In this document: piece after piece, positions 28,696 to 36,518 of the stretch | Numbering within the stretch: position 1 is the first letter of the stretch | Layout: every line of letters starts with the position of its first letter | Source of the DNA: Modestobacter sp. L9-4 | GTDB taxonomy: Bacteria; Actinomycetota; Actinomycetes; Mycobacteriales; Geodermatophilaceae | DNA length: 64,000 bases | Direction: 5' to 3' | Assembly: GCF_019112525.1 (NCBI RefSeq) | Contig: NZ_CP077800.1 | Location: 1,488,001-1,552,000 of the forward strand | Made by a program: the position numbers and the translations under genes | The notes under the pieces: model-generated | What the model saw: the letters and a program-made list of their open reading frames with translations, nothing else | Told to the model about the DNA's origin: nothing | The model's database searches: none

Positions 28696-29103
28696 ATGAC
28701 CGCACCGACGCCGTACCTGCACCTGCCCGGCACCGCGCGCGAGGCGCTGTCGTTCTACGCCGAGGTGTTCGGCTGCGGCGTCACGGTGCACTCCGTCGCC
28801 GACCTCGGACGCACCGACGGCCCGGCCGACGCGGTGGCGCACGGGTACCTGGTGGACGGTCCCGTCGCGCTGTTCGCCGCCGACACGGCTGGCGACGAAC
28901 CGGCGTTCGGTGGCAGCGCCGGGCTGATGTGGTCGCTGCTGGGCACCGCCGCACCCGGCGTCCTGCGCTCCTGGTTCACCGGGCTGGCGTCCGGCGGGCG
29001 CGTGGTGGCAGAGCTGGAGCGCCGCCCGTGGGGGGCCTCCGACGGCCAGGTGCTCGACCGCTTCGGCGTCCACTGGCTCATCGGCTTCGAAGGCGAGGAG
29101 TGA
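28696..29103 (+). CDS. VOC superfamily (glyoxalase/PhnB-like) protein
   Basis: A 135-residue protein with the PhnB-type opening PYLHLPGTAREALSFYAEVFGC, a second beta-alpha-beta module, and a closing WGASDGQVLDRFGVHWLIGF. Such proteins are often dimeric metal enzymes or ligand binders. The metal-binding His/Glu set is not fully recognisable, so activity is unknown. It stands alone 31 bp after the M23 stop. Confidence 0.82.
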   Translation: MTAPTPYLHLPGTAREALSFYAEVFGCGVTVHSVADLGRTDGPADAVAHGYLVDGPVALFAADTAGDEPAFGGSAGLMWSLLGTAAPGVLRSWFTGLASGGRVVAELERRPWGASDGQVLDRFGVHWLIGFEGEE

Positions 29104-29120
29104 AGGACCCCGCTGCCCGC

Positions 29121-29147
29121 GGCCCCGGCGCAGGGGGCGCCGGGGCC
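29121..29147. terminator. Bidirectional terminator between the VOC gene and uvrD/pcrA
   Basis: An 11-bp perfect stem GGCCCCGGCGC / GCGCCGGGGCC with a 5-base loop lies between convergent stops at 29103 and 29153. Confidence 0.65.
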
Positions 29148-29152
29148 CTCCG

Positions 29153-31444
29153 TCAGAGCTTGACGAGCGGGGCGTAGCGGAGCACGAGCCGCTTGGTGCC
29201 GCCGGACCCGAAGTCGACGGTGGCCTGCGCCTTGTCGCCGGCACCGTTGATCTCCACGACGGTGCCGAGCCCGAACGCGTCGTGGCTGACCCGGTCGCCG
29301 ATCTCGACGTTGATCACCGGGCGGTTGCCCGCACCGCCGCGCAGCCCGCCGGTGGACAGCCCGGTCGCGGCGACCCGGGACTGCGCCGAGCTCATCGGCG
29401 AGGCGCTCACCGGCTGGGAGCCCGACCAGTGGACGGCGTCCATCGGCAGCTCGTCGAGGAACCGGGACGGCGGGTTGTAGGCCGGCTGCCCCCAGTTGGT
29501 GCGCACCGTGGCCCGGGACAGGAACAGCCGCTGGCGGGCGCGGGTGATGCCCACGTAGGCCAGCCGGCGCTCCTCCTCCAGCTCGCGCGGGTCGCCGAGG
29601 GCACGCATGTGCGGGAAGACGCCGTCCTCGAGGCCGGTGAGGAAGACGACCGGGAACTCCAGGCCCTTGGCGGTGTGCAGCGTCATCAGCGTCACGACGC
29701 CGGCCTCGTCGCCGGTGACCGGGATCTGGTCGGCGTCGGCCACGAGGGAGACCTGCTCGAGGAAGTCGGTGACGGTGCCGCCGGGGTTGGCCGCCTCGAA
29801 CTCCGCGGCCACCGAGACCAGCTCGTTGAGGTTGTCGACGCGGCCCTCGTCCTGCGGGTCGGTGCTGGCCGAGAGCTCGGTGAGGTAGCCGGTGCGGTCG
29901 AGGATGCTCTCCAGCAGCGCGGCCGGACCGGAGCCGGTCTCGACCAACTGCTCGAACTCCTCCAGCAGCGCGACGAACTCCGCGATCGCCTTGGCCGACC
30001 GGGTGGCCAGCTCGCCGATCTCCGACGTCCGGCGCAGGGCTGCGGCGAAGGGGATCCGCTCGCGGTCGGCGAACCGCTCGACGGCGGACTCGGCCCGCTC
30101 ACCGATGCCGCGCTTGGGCGTGTTGAGCACCCGGCGCAGGCTGACGACGTCGGCGGGGTTGGCGACGACCTTGAGGTAGGCGACGGCGTCCCGGACCTCG
30201 CGGCGCTCGTAGAAGCGCACGCCGCCGACGACCTTGTAGGGCATGCCGACCCGGATGAACACCTCCTCGAAGACGCGGGAGGCGTTGTTGGTGCGGTAGA
30301 AGACCGCGATGTCCTTGGGCTGGGCCAGGCCCTCGTCGGTGAGCGCGTCGATCTGCTCGGCGACCCAGGCGGCCTCGTCGTGCTCGTTGTCGGAGACGTA
30401 GCCCTCGATCAGCTCGCCGTCGCCGGCCTCGGACCACAGGTTCTTCGGACGCCGGGCGGTGTTGCGGGCGATGACCTGGTTGGCCGCGCGCAGGATCCGC
30501 TGCGTGGAGCGGTAGTTCTGCTCCAGCAAGATCGTGGTGGCCTCGGGGTAGTCGCGCTCGAACTCGTCGATGTTGCGGATCGTCGCGCCGCGGAAGGCGT
30601 AGATCGACTGGTCGGCGTCACCGACGACGCACAGCTCGGCCGGCGGCACGGGGCCACCGGCGGTGCCCACGAGCTCGCGCACCAGCACGTACTGGGCGTG
30701 GTTGGTGTCCTGGTACTCGTCGACCAGCACGTGCCGGAACCGGCGCCGGTAGTGCTCGGCGACGTCGGGGAAGGCCTGCAGCAGGTGGACCGTGGTCATG
30801 ATCAGGTCGTCGAAGTCCATCGCGTGGGCCTCGCGGAGGCGGCGCTGGTAGAGCGTGTACGCCTCCTTGAGCACCTTCTCCGGCGCGGTCTCCGGGGCGT
30901 AGGACTCCTCGTCGACGAGCTCGTTCTTCAGGTTCGACACCTGGTTGGCCAGGCTGCGGCCGGGATAGCGCTTGCTGTCCAGGTCCAGGTCGCGGGCCAC
31001 CATCGTCATGAGCCGGACCGAGTCGCCCTGGTCGTAGATGGTGAACGAGGTCTTCATGCCGAGCTTGGCGGCCTCGGCACGCAGGATCCGCACGCACATC
31101 GAGTGGAACGTCGACACCCACATCGCCCGGGCGCGCGGGCCGACGAGGTGGGCGACGCGCTCCTTCATCTCCCCGGCGGCCTTGTTGGTGAAGGTGATCG
31201 CCATGATCTCGCCGGGCTGCACCCCGCGGGCACCCAGCAGGTAGGCGATCCGATGGGTCAGCACCCGGGTCTTGCCCGAGCCGGCGCCGGCGACGATGAG
31301 CAGCGGGCTGCCCTCGTGCACGGTGGCCTGGCGCTGCGGGCCGTTGAGGCCGGCGAGCATCCGCTCCAGCTCGCGGCCGACCTGGCCGGTCGCCTGGCGG
31401 GAGATCGCTTCGGTGCCGGGGAGGGAGATCTGCGAGCTGCTCAT
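29153..31444 (-). CDS. pcrA: ATP-dependent 3'-5' DNA helicase, UvrD/PcrA type
   Basis: A 763-residue superfamily 1 helicase that unwinds DNA in nucleotide excision and replication restart. Motifs in order: Q-motif LNGPQRQA, Walker A VAGAGSGKTR, AITFTNKAAGEMK, Walker B VLVDEYQDTN, VVGDADQSIYAFRGA, LEQNYRST, VTLMTLHTAKGLEFPVVFLTGLEDGVFPH and RRLAYVGITRARQRLFL. The C-terminal region (GDRVSHDAFGLGTVVEINGAGDKA) is the PcrA-type tudor-like RNA-polymerase contact. Mycobacterial UvrD1 (Rv0949) holds the same position next to chorismate mutase. Confidence 0.96.
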   Translation of the reverse strand: MSSSQISLPGTEAISRQATGQVGRELERMLAGLNGPQRQATVHEGSPLLIVAGAGSGKTRVLTHRIAYLLGARGVQPGEIMAITFTNKAAGEMKERVAHLVGPRARAMWVSTFHSMCVRILRAEAAKLGMKTSFTIYDQGDSVRLMTMVARDLDLDSKRYPGRSLANQVSNLKNELVDEESYAPETAPEKVLKEAYTLYQRRLREAHAMDFDDLIMTTVHLLQAFPDVAEHYRRRFRHVLVDEYQDTNHAQYVLVRELVGTAGGPVPPAELCVVGDADQSIYAFRGATIRNIDEFERDYPEATTILLEQNYRSTQRILRAANQVIARNTARRPKNLWSEAGDGELIEGYVSDNEHDEAAWVAEQIDALTDEGLAQPKDIAVFYRTNNASRVFEEVFIRVGMPYKVVGGVRFYERREVRDAVAYLKVVANPADVVSLRRVLNTPKRGIGERAESAVERFADRERIPFAAALRRTSEIGELATRSAKAIAEFVALLEEFEQLVETGSGPAALLESILDRTGYLTELSASTDPQDEGRVDNLNELVSVAAEFEAANPGGTVTDFLEQVSLVADADQIPVTGDEAGVVTLMTLHTAKGLEFPVVFLTGLEDGVFPHMRALGDPRELEEERRLAYVGITRARQRLFLSRATVRTNWGQPAYNPPSRFLDELPMDAVHWSGSQPVSASPMSSAQSRVAATGLSTGGLRGGAGNRPVINVEIGDRVSHDAFGLGTVVEINGAGDKAQATVDFGSGGTKRLVLRYAPLVKL

Positions 31445-31551
31445 GACCCTGCCACTGTAAGCCGAGGGGGCGACGTTCCCCGCCCCTGCGGAACGGGTGC
31501 GACGGGCGTGACCGGTGGCGCGCCGGACGCCGTCCGTGCCAGACTCGGCAC

Positions 31552-31614
31552 GTGCTCAGCCAGCGACGCTTTTCCTACGGCCACCGGTCCCCGGTGTCCG
31601 TACCCGCTGGCTGA
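31552..31614 (+). CDS. Putative 20-residue leader peptide upstream of chorismate mutase
   Basis: A GTG-started frame of 20 codons contains RRFSYGHR, with Phe and Tyr codons two apart, and ends TGA 16 bases before a strong GC hairpin (31631..31658). It then leaves 46 bases to the chorismate mutase ATG. A short peptide with the pathway's end-product residues followed by a terminator-like hairpin is the layout of transcription attenuation. Only one Phe and one Tyr codon are present, which is weaker than classic leaders. The role is inferred. Confidence 0.45.
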   Translation: MLSQRRFSYGHRSPVSVPAG

Positions 31615-31630
31615 ACAGCCACCGCACACG

Positions 31631-31658
31631 ACGCCCCGGGCCGACGGCCCCGGGGCGT
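31631..31658 (+). promoter_or_regulatory. Attenuator-like hairpin before chorismate mutase
   Basis: ACGCCCCGGGCCG pairs with CGGCCCCGGGGCGT, leaving one bulged G and a single loop base, followed by TTCCTCGTCTCC. It lies between the putative leader peptide and the structural gene. An alternative antiterminator pairing was not worked out. Confidence 0.5.
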
Positions 31659-31704
31659 TCCTCGTCTCCGGGGTCCGGCGGCCTCCACCGCCCCGGAGGA
31701 CCAG

Positions 31705-31965
31705 ATGAGCACCAGCACCGACCCGGCCGCCCAGATCGACGCGCTGCGCGGCGAGATCGACGCCTGCGACGCCCAGATCATCGAGCTCGTGCAGCGCCGG
31801 GTGGCCATCTCCCAGGAGATCGGCGCCCTGCGCACCGCCAGCGGCGGCACCCGGCTGTCGCTGTCCCGCGAGCAGCGGGTGCTCGACCGCTTCCGCGCCG
31901 CGCTGGGCGACGACGGCGCCTCGCTCGGGATGATGCTGCTGCGCCAGGGCCGCGGCCGGCTGTGA
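31705..31965 (+). CDS. Chorismate mutase (AroQ type, short)
   Basis: This 86-residue protein should convert chorismate to prephenate for Phe/Tyr synthesis. It is all-helical AroQ: IDALRGEIDACDAQIIELVQRRVAISQEIGALR, then a SREQRVLDRF helix; Arg and Glu residues of the active site are in the expected places. GGAGG lies seven bases before the ATG. It is divergent from uvrD/pcrA, the same pairing as Rv0948c and Rv0949 in mycobacteria. The short type usually needs DAHP synthase as activating partner. Confidence 0.92.
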   Translation: MSTSTDPAAQIDALRGEIDACDAQIIELVQRRVAISQEIGALRTASGGTRLSLSREQRVLDRFRAALGDDGASLGMMLLRQGRGRL

Positions 31966-32014
31966 GTCTGGGCCCCGTCCCGGGGCATGCGCCCGGCTGC
32001 CTAGGCTGCCTGGC

Positions 32015-32752
32015 GTGATGCCGCTGCCGACCGCCCCTGCCGAGCACGTCGAACGGGCACTGTGCGTGCTCGCCCACCCCGACGACGTCGACTTCGGCAG
32101 CGCCGGCACCGTCGCGCAGTGGACCGCGGCCGGCACGCAGGTCAGCTACTGCATCGTCACCGACGGGGACGCCGGCGGCTTCGACGAGACCCCGCGCGAC
32201 CAGATGCCGGTGCTGCGCCGGGCCGAGCAGACCGCCGCGGCCGCCGCCGTGGGCGTCACCGACCTCCACTGGCTCGGCTACCCCGACGGTCGGCTCGAGC
32301 CCACCCTGGAGCTGCGCCGCGACATCAGCCGGGTCATCCGCCAGGTGCGCCCGCAGCGAGTGCTGACCAGCTCGCCGGAGCGCTTCTACGAGCGGATCGG
32401 CGCCAGCCACCCCGACCACATGACCGCCGGGGAGTCGACGCTGCGCGCGGTTTACCCCGACGCCCGCAACCCCTTCGCCCACCCCGAGCTGCTGGCCGAC
32501 GAGGGCCTCGAGGCGTGGACCGTGTCGGAGGTGTGGCTCGGGGGCGGCCCGCGTCCGGACCACGTCGTCGACGTCACCGACGTGGTCGAGCGCAAGTGGG
32601 CCGCGCTGATGTCGCACGTGACCCAGGTCAGCCACCTGCCCGAGGGCCAGCTGCAGCAGTTCGTCGGCGGCTGGATGCGGCAGACCGCCACGGACCACGG
32701 CCTGCCCGAGGGCCGGTTCGCCGAGGCCTTCCAGGTCGTCTACACCGGCTAG
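32015..32752 (+). CDS. PIG-L/LmbE family deacetylase
   Basis: A 245-residue zinc deacetylase-like protein. The N-terminal CVLAHPDDVDFGSAGTVAQW holds the metal ligands of the HPDD motif and SHPDHMTAG gives the third ligand. Actinobacterial members include MshB and Mca of mycothiol metabolism; this one is closer in layout to generic LmbE proteins, and substrate is unknown. Start is GTG at 32015 or the adjacent ATG. Its stop overlaps the regulator stop on the other strand by 4 bp. Confidence 0.88.
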   Translation: MMPLPTAPAEHVERALCVLAHPDDVDFGSAGTVAQWTAAGTQVSYCIVTDGDAGGFDETPRDQMPVLRRAEQTAAAAAVGVTDLHWLGYPDGRLEPTLELRRDISRVIRQVRPQRVLTSSPERFYERIGASHPDHMTAGESTLRAVYPDARNPFAHPELLADEGLEAWTVSEVWLGGGPRPDHVVDVTDVVERKWAALMSHVTQVSHLPEGQLQQFVGGWMRQTATDHGLPEGRFAEAFQVVYTG

Positions 32753-33408
32753 AGCAGCCGGTTGGTCGCCGCCCAGCGGGTGAGCTCGTTGCGGTTGGAC
32801 AGCTGCAGCTTGCGCAGCACGTTCGAGGCGTGGGACTCCACGGTCTTCACCGAGATGAACAGCCGGCCACCGATCTCGCGGTAGGTGTAGCCACGGGCCA
32901 GCAGCTGCATGACCTCCCGCTCGCGGGCCGACAGCAGGTCCAGGCCCGGGTCGACCGCGGGGTCCTCGGCCGGTGCCGCCGGGGCCGCGGACGCCGCGAA
33001 GGCGTCCAGCACGAAGCCGGCCAGCCGCGGGCTGAACACGACGTCGCCCTCGGCGACCCGCCGCACCGCGTCCCGCAGGTCCGGCCCGGAGATGGTCTTG
33101 GTGACGTAGCCGCGTGCCCCGGCCCGGATGACGGCGATGACGTCCTCGGCGGCGTCGGACACCGACAGCGCCAGCCACCGGGTCGCGGGCAGCTCGGCGC
33201 GCAGCGTCTCCAGGACGGCGCGCCCGCCGCCGTCGGGCAGGTGCACGTCGAGCAGGACGACGTCGGGCGTGGTGGCCCGGATGCCGGTCACCGCGGTGGC
33301 GACGTCGGCGGCCTCGCCGACCACCTGGACGTCGTCCCCCAGCTCGGAGCGGACGCCGGCCCGCACCATGGCGTGGTCGTCGACCAGGAAGACGCGGGGC
33401 CCGGTCAC
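32749..33408 (-). CDS. LuxR/NarL-family response regulator of the PspC-kinase system
   Basis: A 219-residue regulator with a complete receiver (acidic D10-D11, phosphoacceptor D54 in VVLLDVHLPDG, Thr/Ser and Lys of the switch in LSVSDAA and YVTKTIS), an Ala/Pro-rich linker and a C-terminal helix-turn-helix (LSAREREVMQLLARGYTYREIGGRLFISVKTVESHASNVLRKL). GTG at 33408 overlaps the kinase stop by 4 bp (GTGA). It likely controls envelope-stress genes, with the two adjacent PspC genes as candidates. Confidence 0.93.
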   Translation of the reverse strand: MTGPRVFLVDDHAMVRAGVRSELGDDVQVVGEAADVATAVTGIRATTPDVVLLDVHLPDGGGRAVLETLRAELPATRWLALSVSDAAEDVIAVIRAGARGYVTKTISGPDLRDAVRRVAEGDVVFSPRLAGFVLDAFAASAAPAAPAEDPAVDPGLDLLSAREREVMQLLARGYTYREIGGRLFISVKTVESHASNVLRKLQLSNRNELTRWAATNRLL

Positions 33409-34631
33409 GCCGCGGCCTCCTCGGCGCGCGGGAGGCAGAGCTCCACCTCGGTCCCCTCTCCTGGTGCCGAACGCACCGTCGCCGTCCCGCCCAGCCGGGT
33501 GAGCCGGCCGATCACGGAGTCCCGCAGGCCGCGCCGGTCGACGGGCACGGCGTCCGGGTCGAACCCGGTGCCGCGGTCCCGCACGTAGACGGTGACCGTG
33601 GTCGGGCTGATCTCGCTGTAGAGGGAGACGGAGGTCGCGCCCGAGTGCTTGGCGGCGTTGACCACCGCCTCCTTGGCGGCCTGGCCGAGGGTGGCGACCG
33701 CCTCGTCCACGGGCACGTCGCCGACGACGACCGGGTCGACGGTGACCGCGTGGTCGGCCTCGACCTCGGCGACCAGCCGGGCGACCAGGCCGGCCCACGT
33801 GCCGCCGGTGACGACCGTGGGCTCGTAGAGCCAGGCCCGCAGCTCCCGCTCCTGGCTGCGCGCCAGCCGGCCCACGACCGTGGGGTCGCCGGCGTGCCGC
33901 TGGATCAGCGCGAGCGTCTGCAGCACCGAGTCGTGCAGGTGTGCGGCGACCGCGGTGCGCTCCTCCGAGCGGATGCGGGCGGCCCGCTCGGCGGCCCGGG
34001 AGTCCAGCAGCCGGCGCCACAGCGGCGCGGTCGCGAGCGCGACGCCGACGAGGATCACCACGGTGGCGGTGAAGCCGTTGCGGGCGTTGGCGAGCTGGCC
34101 GGTGGTCGCCAGCAGCAGCACCAGGCCGGCGACGCCGAGCACGGCACCACCGAGCAGCCCCCAGCGGGCCGTGCCCCGGTCGAGGTCGCCCCCGGCGTCC
34201 AGCTGCCGCCAGATCACCGCGAGCCCGGCCCCGGCGAGCACCAGCGGCAGGACGACGGAGAACCCGCCGGAGCTGGCCAGCTCCGACACCGCACCGGCCG
34301 ACACCACCGCGAGCAGGGCGAGGCCGAGCAGCTGCCGGCGGCTGGGCCGGGCCGCGAGCAGCCCGGGGTCCGCGGGCTCGCCGTCGGCGCTGGCCACCGG
34401 CATGGTCAGCCACAGCAGGGCGTAGGCGATCACGCCGACGCCGGTGACGGCCAGCGCCAGGTAGACGACCCGCACCACCACCGGGTCGACCCGCAGGTGG
34501 GCCGCCGTCCCGGTGGCGACCCCGGCGAGCAGCCGGCCCTCGCGCGGGCGCACCAGCGGCGGCCGGTCGCCCGGCCGCCGGGCGGCAGGCGCCGCCGGGG
34601 GTCCCGGGGCGGTCGCGGTGCTGGTGGTCAC
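33405..34631 (-). CDS. Histidine kinase with N-terminal PspC domain
   Basis: This 408-residue sensor begins with a PspC-type domain (RPREGRLLAGVATGTAAHLRVDPVVVRVVYLAL) whose hydrophobic part ends LLWLTMPV, followed by further membrane segments (about five in all), a HisKA_3 box EERTAVAAHLHDSVLQTLALI with the phospho-His, and an ATPase domain with the N-box QAAKEAVVNAAKHSGA and GTGFDPDAV. The PspC part probably senses membrane state. It is divergent from a free PspC gene across 132 bp. Confidence 0.93.
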   Translation of the reverse strand: MTTSTATAPGPPAAPAARRPGDRPPLVRPREGRLLAGVATGTAAHLRVDPVVVRVVYLALAVTGVGVIAYALLWLTMPVASADGEPADPGLLAARPSRRQLLGLALLAVVSAGAVSELASSGGFSVVLPLVLAGAGLAVIWRQLDAGGDLDRGTARWGLLGGAVLGVAGLVLLLATTGQLANARNGFTATVVILVGVALATAPLWRRLLDSRAAERAARIRSEERTAVAAHLHDSVLQTLALIQRHAGDPTVVGRLARSQERELRAWLYEPTVVTGGTWAGLVARLVAEVEADHAVTVDPVVVGDVPVDEAVATLGQAAKEAVVNAAKHSGATSVSLYSEISPTTVTVYVRDRGTGFDPDAVPVDRRGLRDSVIGRLTRLGGTATVRSAPGEGTEVELCLPRAEEAAA

Positions 34632-34702
34632 CAGGCGATGGTGTCACCGTGCGGGGGCCCGGCACATCGGTGATCACCCCGAGTGCGGACGGCGGTGAGG
34701 TC

Positions 34703-34719
34703 CAGGGTCGGGTCCGGTG
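34703..34719 (+). promoter_or_regulatory. PspC-cluster promoter motif, copy 1
   Basis: CAGGGTCGGGTCCGGTG starts 61 bp before the ATG of the first PspC gene. An almost identical 17-mer lies exactly 61 bp before the second PspC ATG (35147). GAT-containing sequence follows in both, a possible -10. It is also in the divergent promoter region of the PspC kinase. Confidence 0.6.
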
Positions 34720-34763
34720 CTCCCCCGATGTCCCGGCCCCCCTCGGCGGCGCAGCGTGGTGGC

Positions 34764-35027
34764 ATGACCTCGACCGAGTACGCGACGCCCTCCGCCCCCA
34801 CCGCCGGCCCGGCCTGGACCGCCCCCGCCCGGCCCCGGCTCACCCGCAGCCGCACGGAGAAGATGATCAGCGGCGTCTCCGGTGGCCTGGCCGCCCACAC
34901 CGGGATCGACCCGGTGCTGTGGCGACTGCTGTTCCTCACCCTGACCGTGCTCGGGGCGGGCACCGGCGCGCTGCTCTACGGCCTGCTCTGGGTGCTCATG
35001 CCCGTGGCGGACGCACCGGTCCGCTGA
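34764..35027 (+). CDS. Small PspC-domain membrane protein
   Basis: An 87-residue protein that is almost only a PspC domain: a disordered Pro/Ala N-terminus, then LTRSRTEKMISGVSGGLAAHTGIDPVLWRLLFLTLTVLGAGTGALLYGLLWVLMP with the amphipathic and membrane parts. PspC proteins act in phage-shock-type envelope stress. ATG at 34764. Its upstream 61 bp match those of the next PspC gene, implying common control. Confidence 0.88.
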   Translation: MTSTEYATPSAPTAGPAWTAPARPRLTRSRTEKMISGVSGGLAAHTGIDPVLWRLLFLTLTVLGAGTGALLYGLLWVLMPVADAPVR

Positions 35028-35042
35028 CCTCCCACCACCGCC

Positions 35043-35073
35043 GGGGACGGACGCCACCACGGCGTCCGTCCCC
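35043..35073. terminator. Terminator after the small PspC gene
   Basis: Perfect 13-bp stem GGGGACGGACGCC / GGCGTCCGTCCCC with a 5-base loop, 15 bp after the stop. No T-run follows. Confidence 0.7.
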
Positions 35074-35096
35074 GTCGTGCGTCTGCCCCGGGAGCG

Positions 35097-35142
35097 TCAT
35101 GGAGTCCCCGCGCTCGGCAGACGACGCGCTGGGACTCCATGA
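35097..35142. repeat. Palindrome D (12-bp perfect arms, 22-base loop) between the two PspC genes
   Basis: TCATGGAGTCCC (35097..35108) and GGGACTCCATGA (35131..35142) pair perfectly around a 22-base loop. It ends 4 bp before the second PspC promoter motif. It may be a regulator site, a second terminator or another member of the palindromes seen elsewhere. Confidence 0.75.
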
Positions 35143-35146
35143 GGAT

Positions 35147-35163
35147 CAGGGTCGGGTCAGGTG
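35147..35163 (+). promoter_or_regulatory. PspC-cluster promoter motif, copy 2
   Basis: CAGGGTCGGGTCAGGTG differs from copy 1 at one base and has the same 61-bp distance to its ATG. GGATACC follows, a plausible -10 region. Confidence 0.6.
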
Positions 35164-35207
35164 GTTCCCGGATACCGCCGGCGACCGTCGCTGGGCAGGC
35201 TCGTGCC

Positions 35208-36155
35208 ATGACCTCAGCGCTCCCGCCCTACGCCCCGCCCCCGGCCGCCGAGCCGCCGGGAGCCCAGCCCCCGCCGAGCAGCTGGCCCGCCCCGCCGCCG
35301 TCCGGCCCGGCCCCGCGCGGGCAGCTGCGCCGCAGCCGGGACGACAAGGTGCTCGGCGGCGTGGCGGGCGGGCTGGCCGAGTACACCGGCATCGACGCGC
35401 TGCTGTGGCGGGTCGGGGCGATCGCGCTGACCGTGGTCGCCGGCAGCGGCGTGGTCGTCTACGCGCTGCTGTGGCTGCTGATGCCCAGCGCGCCGGCCGG
35501 CCCGCCGGCCGCCGCGGTGGAGCGGGCACCGCGGGGGCCGCGCTCCCCGGTGCCGGGGGTGACCCTCGCCGTCCTGCTGATCGTGCTCGGGGTGGTGGCC
35601 CTGGTCGACCAGCTCACCGGGGCCGACCTCGGTCCGCGCGGCTACCTCGGCAGCGCGCTGCTGGTGGTCGGCGCCGGCCTGGTCGTCGGCGCGGTCACCG
35701 GTGTCGGCCGCGGCGCGAAGACCGGGCTGATCACCATGGGCGTGCTGCTGACGGCGGCGCTCGCGCTCTCCTCCACCGTGCACCTGCCGTCGGGGGACGT
35801 CGGCGACCGCACCTACCGCCCGCTCACCGCCAGCGCGGTGCAGCCGCGGTACGAGGTCGGGCTCGGCGACCTGACCGTGGACCTGAGCGACGTCGACCTG
35901 ACCGGTCCGTCCGGGCCGATCGCGGTCACGATCGAGGCCGGCGCGGGCGACGTGGACGTCCTGGTGCCCACCTCCGCCGACGTGCAGGTCACCGTGGACA
36001 ACGGGATCGGCGAGGCCGAGCTGTTCGACCAGGACGCCGTCGACCGCGGCTTCTTCCCCGGCACCGGCCCTGCCGCGTGGACCGGCGACGACGAGCCGGA
36101 GTTCGTCCTCACCATCGAGTCCGGCCTGGGTGACGTGGAGGTGTCCCGTGGCTGA
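35208..36155 (+). CDS. PspC-domain protein with C-terminal extracytoplasmic adhesin-like (DUF2154/LiaF-type) domain
   Basis: The 315-residue product has a Pro-rich N-terminus, a PspC domain (LRRSRDDKVLGGVAGGLAEYTGIDALLWRVGAI), two or three more membrane segments and a C-terminal beta-rich domain with repeated GLGDLTVDLSDVD, EAGAGDVDVLVPT, DNGIGEAEL and ESGLGDVEVSRG. That C-terminal pattern is like the LiaF/YvqF C-terminal domain, which inhibits LiaRS-type kinases, so this protein may repress the neighbouring PspC kinase; this is inference. ATG at 35208. Confidence 0.85.
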   Translation: MTSALPPYAPPPAAEPPGAQPPPSSWPAPPPSGPAPRGQLRRSRDDKVLGGVAGGLAEYTGIDALLWRVGAIALTVVAGSGVVVYALLWLLMPSAPAGPPAAAVERAPRGPRSPVPGVTLAVLLIVLGVVALVDQLTGADLGPRGYLGSALLVVGAGLVVGAVTGVGRGAKTGLITMGVLLTAALALSSTVHLPSGDVGDRTYRPLTASAVQPRYEVGLGDLTVDLSDVDLTGPSGPIAVTIEAGAGDVDVLVPTSADVQVTVDNGIGEAELFDQDAVDRGFFPGTGPAAWTGDDEPEFVLTIESGLGDVEVSRG

Positions 36156-36426
36156 GCCGTTCCGACCGGAGCCCACCGGCCGTCAGGAGACCGAGGTCCT
36201 CCCCGACGACCTGTTCACCAAGGAGCCCCCGCCCCGCCCCGCCCGCCACCTGGACCTCGTCGCCCTCGTCGCCGGCATCGTCTTCGTCGTCCTGGCGATC
36301 GCCCTGATGGCCGGCGCCACCGTCCCCGCCGACTGGTGGGACCGCGACCTCGGCTGGCTCGTCCTCATCGCCGCCGGCGTCGCCCTCCTGGTCAACGAGC
36401 TCAGGAAGTCCCGCCGGAAGCGGTGA
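36148..36426 (+). CDS. Small membrane protein, two hydrophobic segments
   Basis: A 92-residue protein with an acidic/Pro-rich start, two hydrophobic segments (LVALVAGIVFVVLAIALMAG and LGWLVLIAAGVALLVNEL) and a basic tail KSRRKR. GTG at 36148 follows GGAGG and overlaps the PspC gene by 8 bp, so it is translationally coupled and likely part of the same stress response. No named family recognised. Confidence 0.7.
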   Translation: MAEPFRPEPTGRQETEVLPDDLFTKEPPPRPARHLDLVALVAGIVFVVLAIALMAGATVPADWWDRDLGWLVLIAAGVALLVNELRKSRRKR

Positions 36427-36454
36427 GGCACGCCGGCTTGCAGTCGTCGGTCGG

Positions 36455-36506
36455 CCCTCCTGCAGGGTCCCGCCGCGAGCTTGCGAGTGGTGGGGGGGCA
36501 GGAGGG
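36455..36506. terminator. GC hairpin after the small membrane protein gene, dispersed repeat core
   Basis: Outer stem CCCTCCTGC / GCAGGAGGG encloses GGGTCCCGCCGCGAGCTTGC. It is followed on the plus strand by TCCTTT. The core is shared with the next hairpin and with 23066. Confidence 0.6.
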
Positions 36507-36518
36507 TCCTTTCACAGG

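Noticed and set aside
34670-34681. GGTGATCACC near the PspC kinase as a third copy of palindrome A
   Set aside because: Only the outer 10-12 bases match; there is no second arm with the A geometry.
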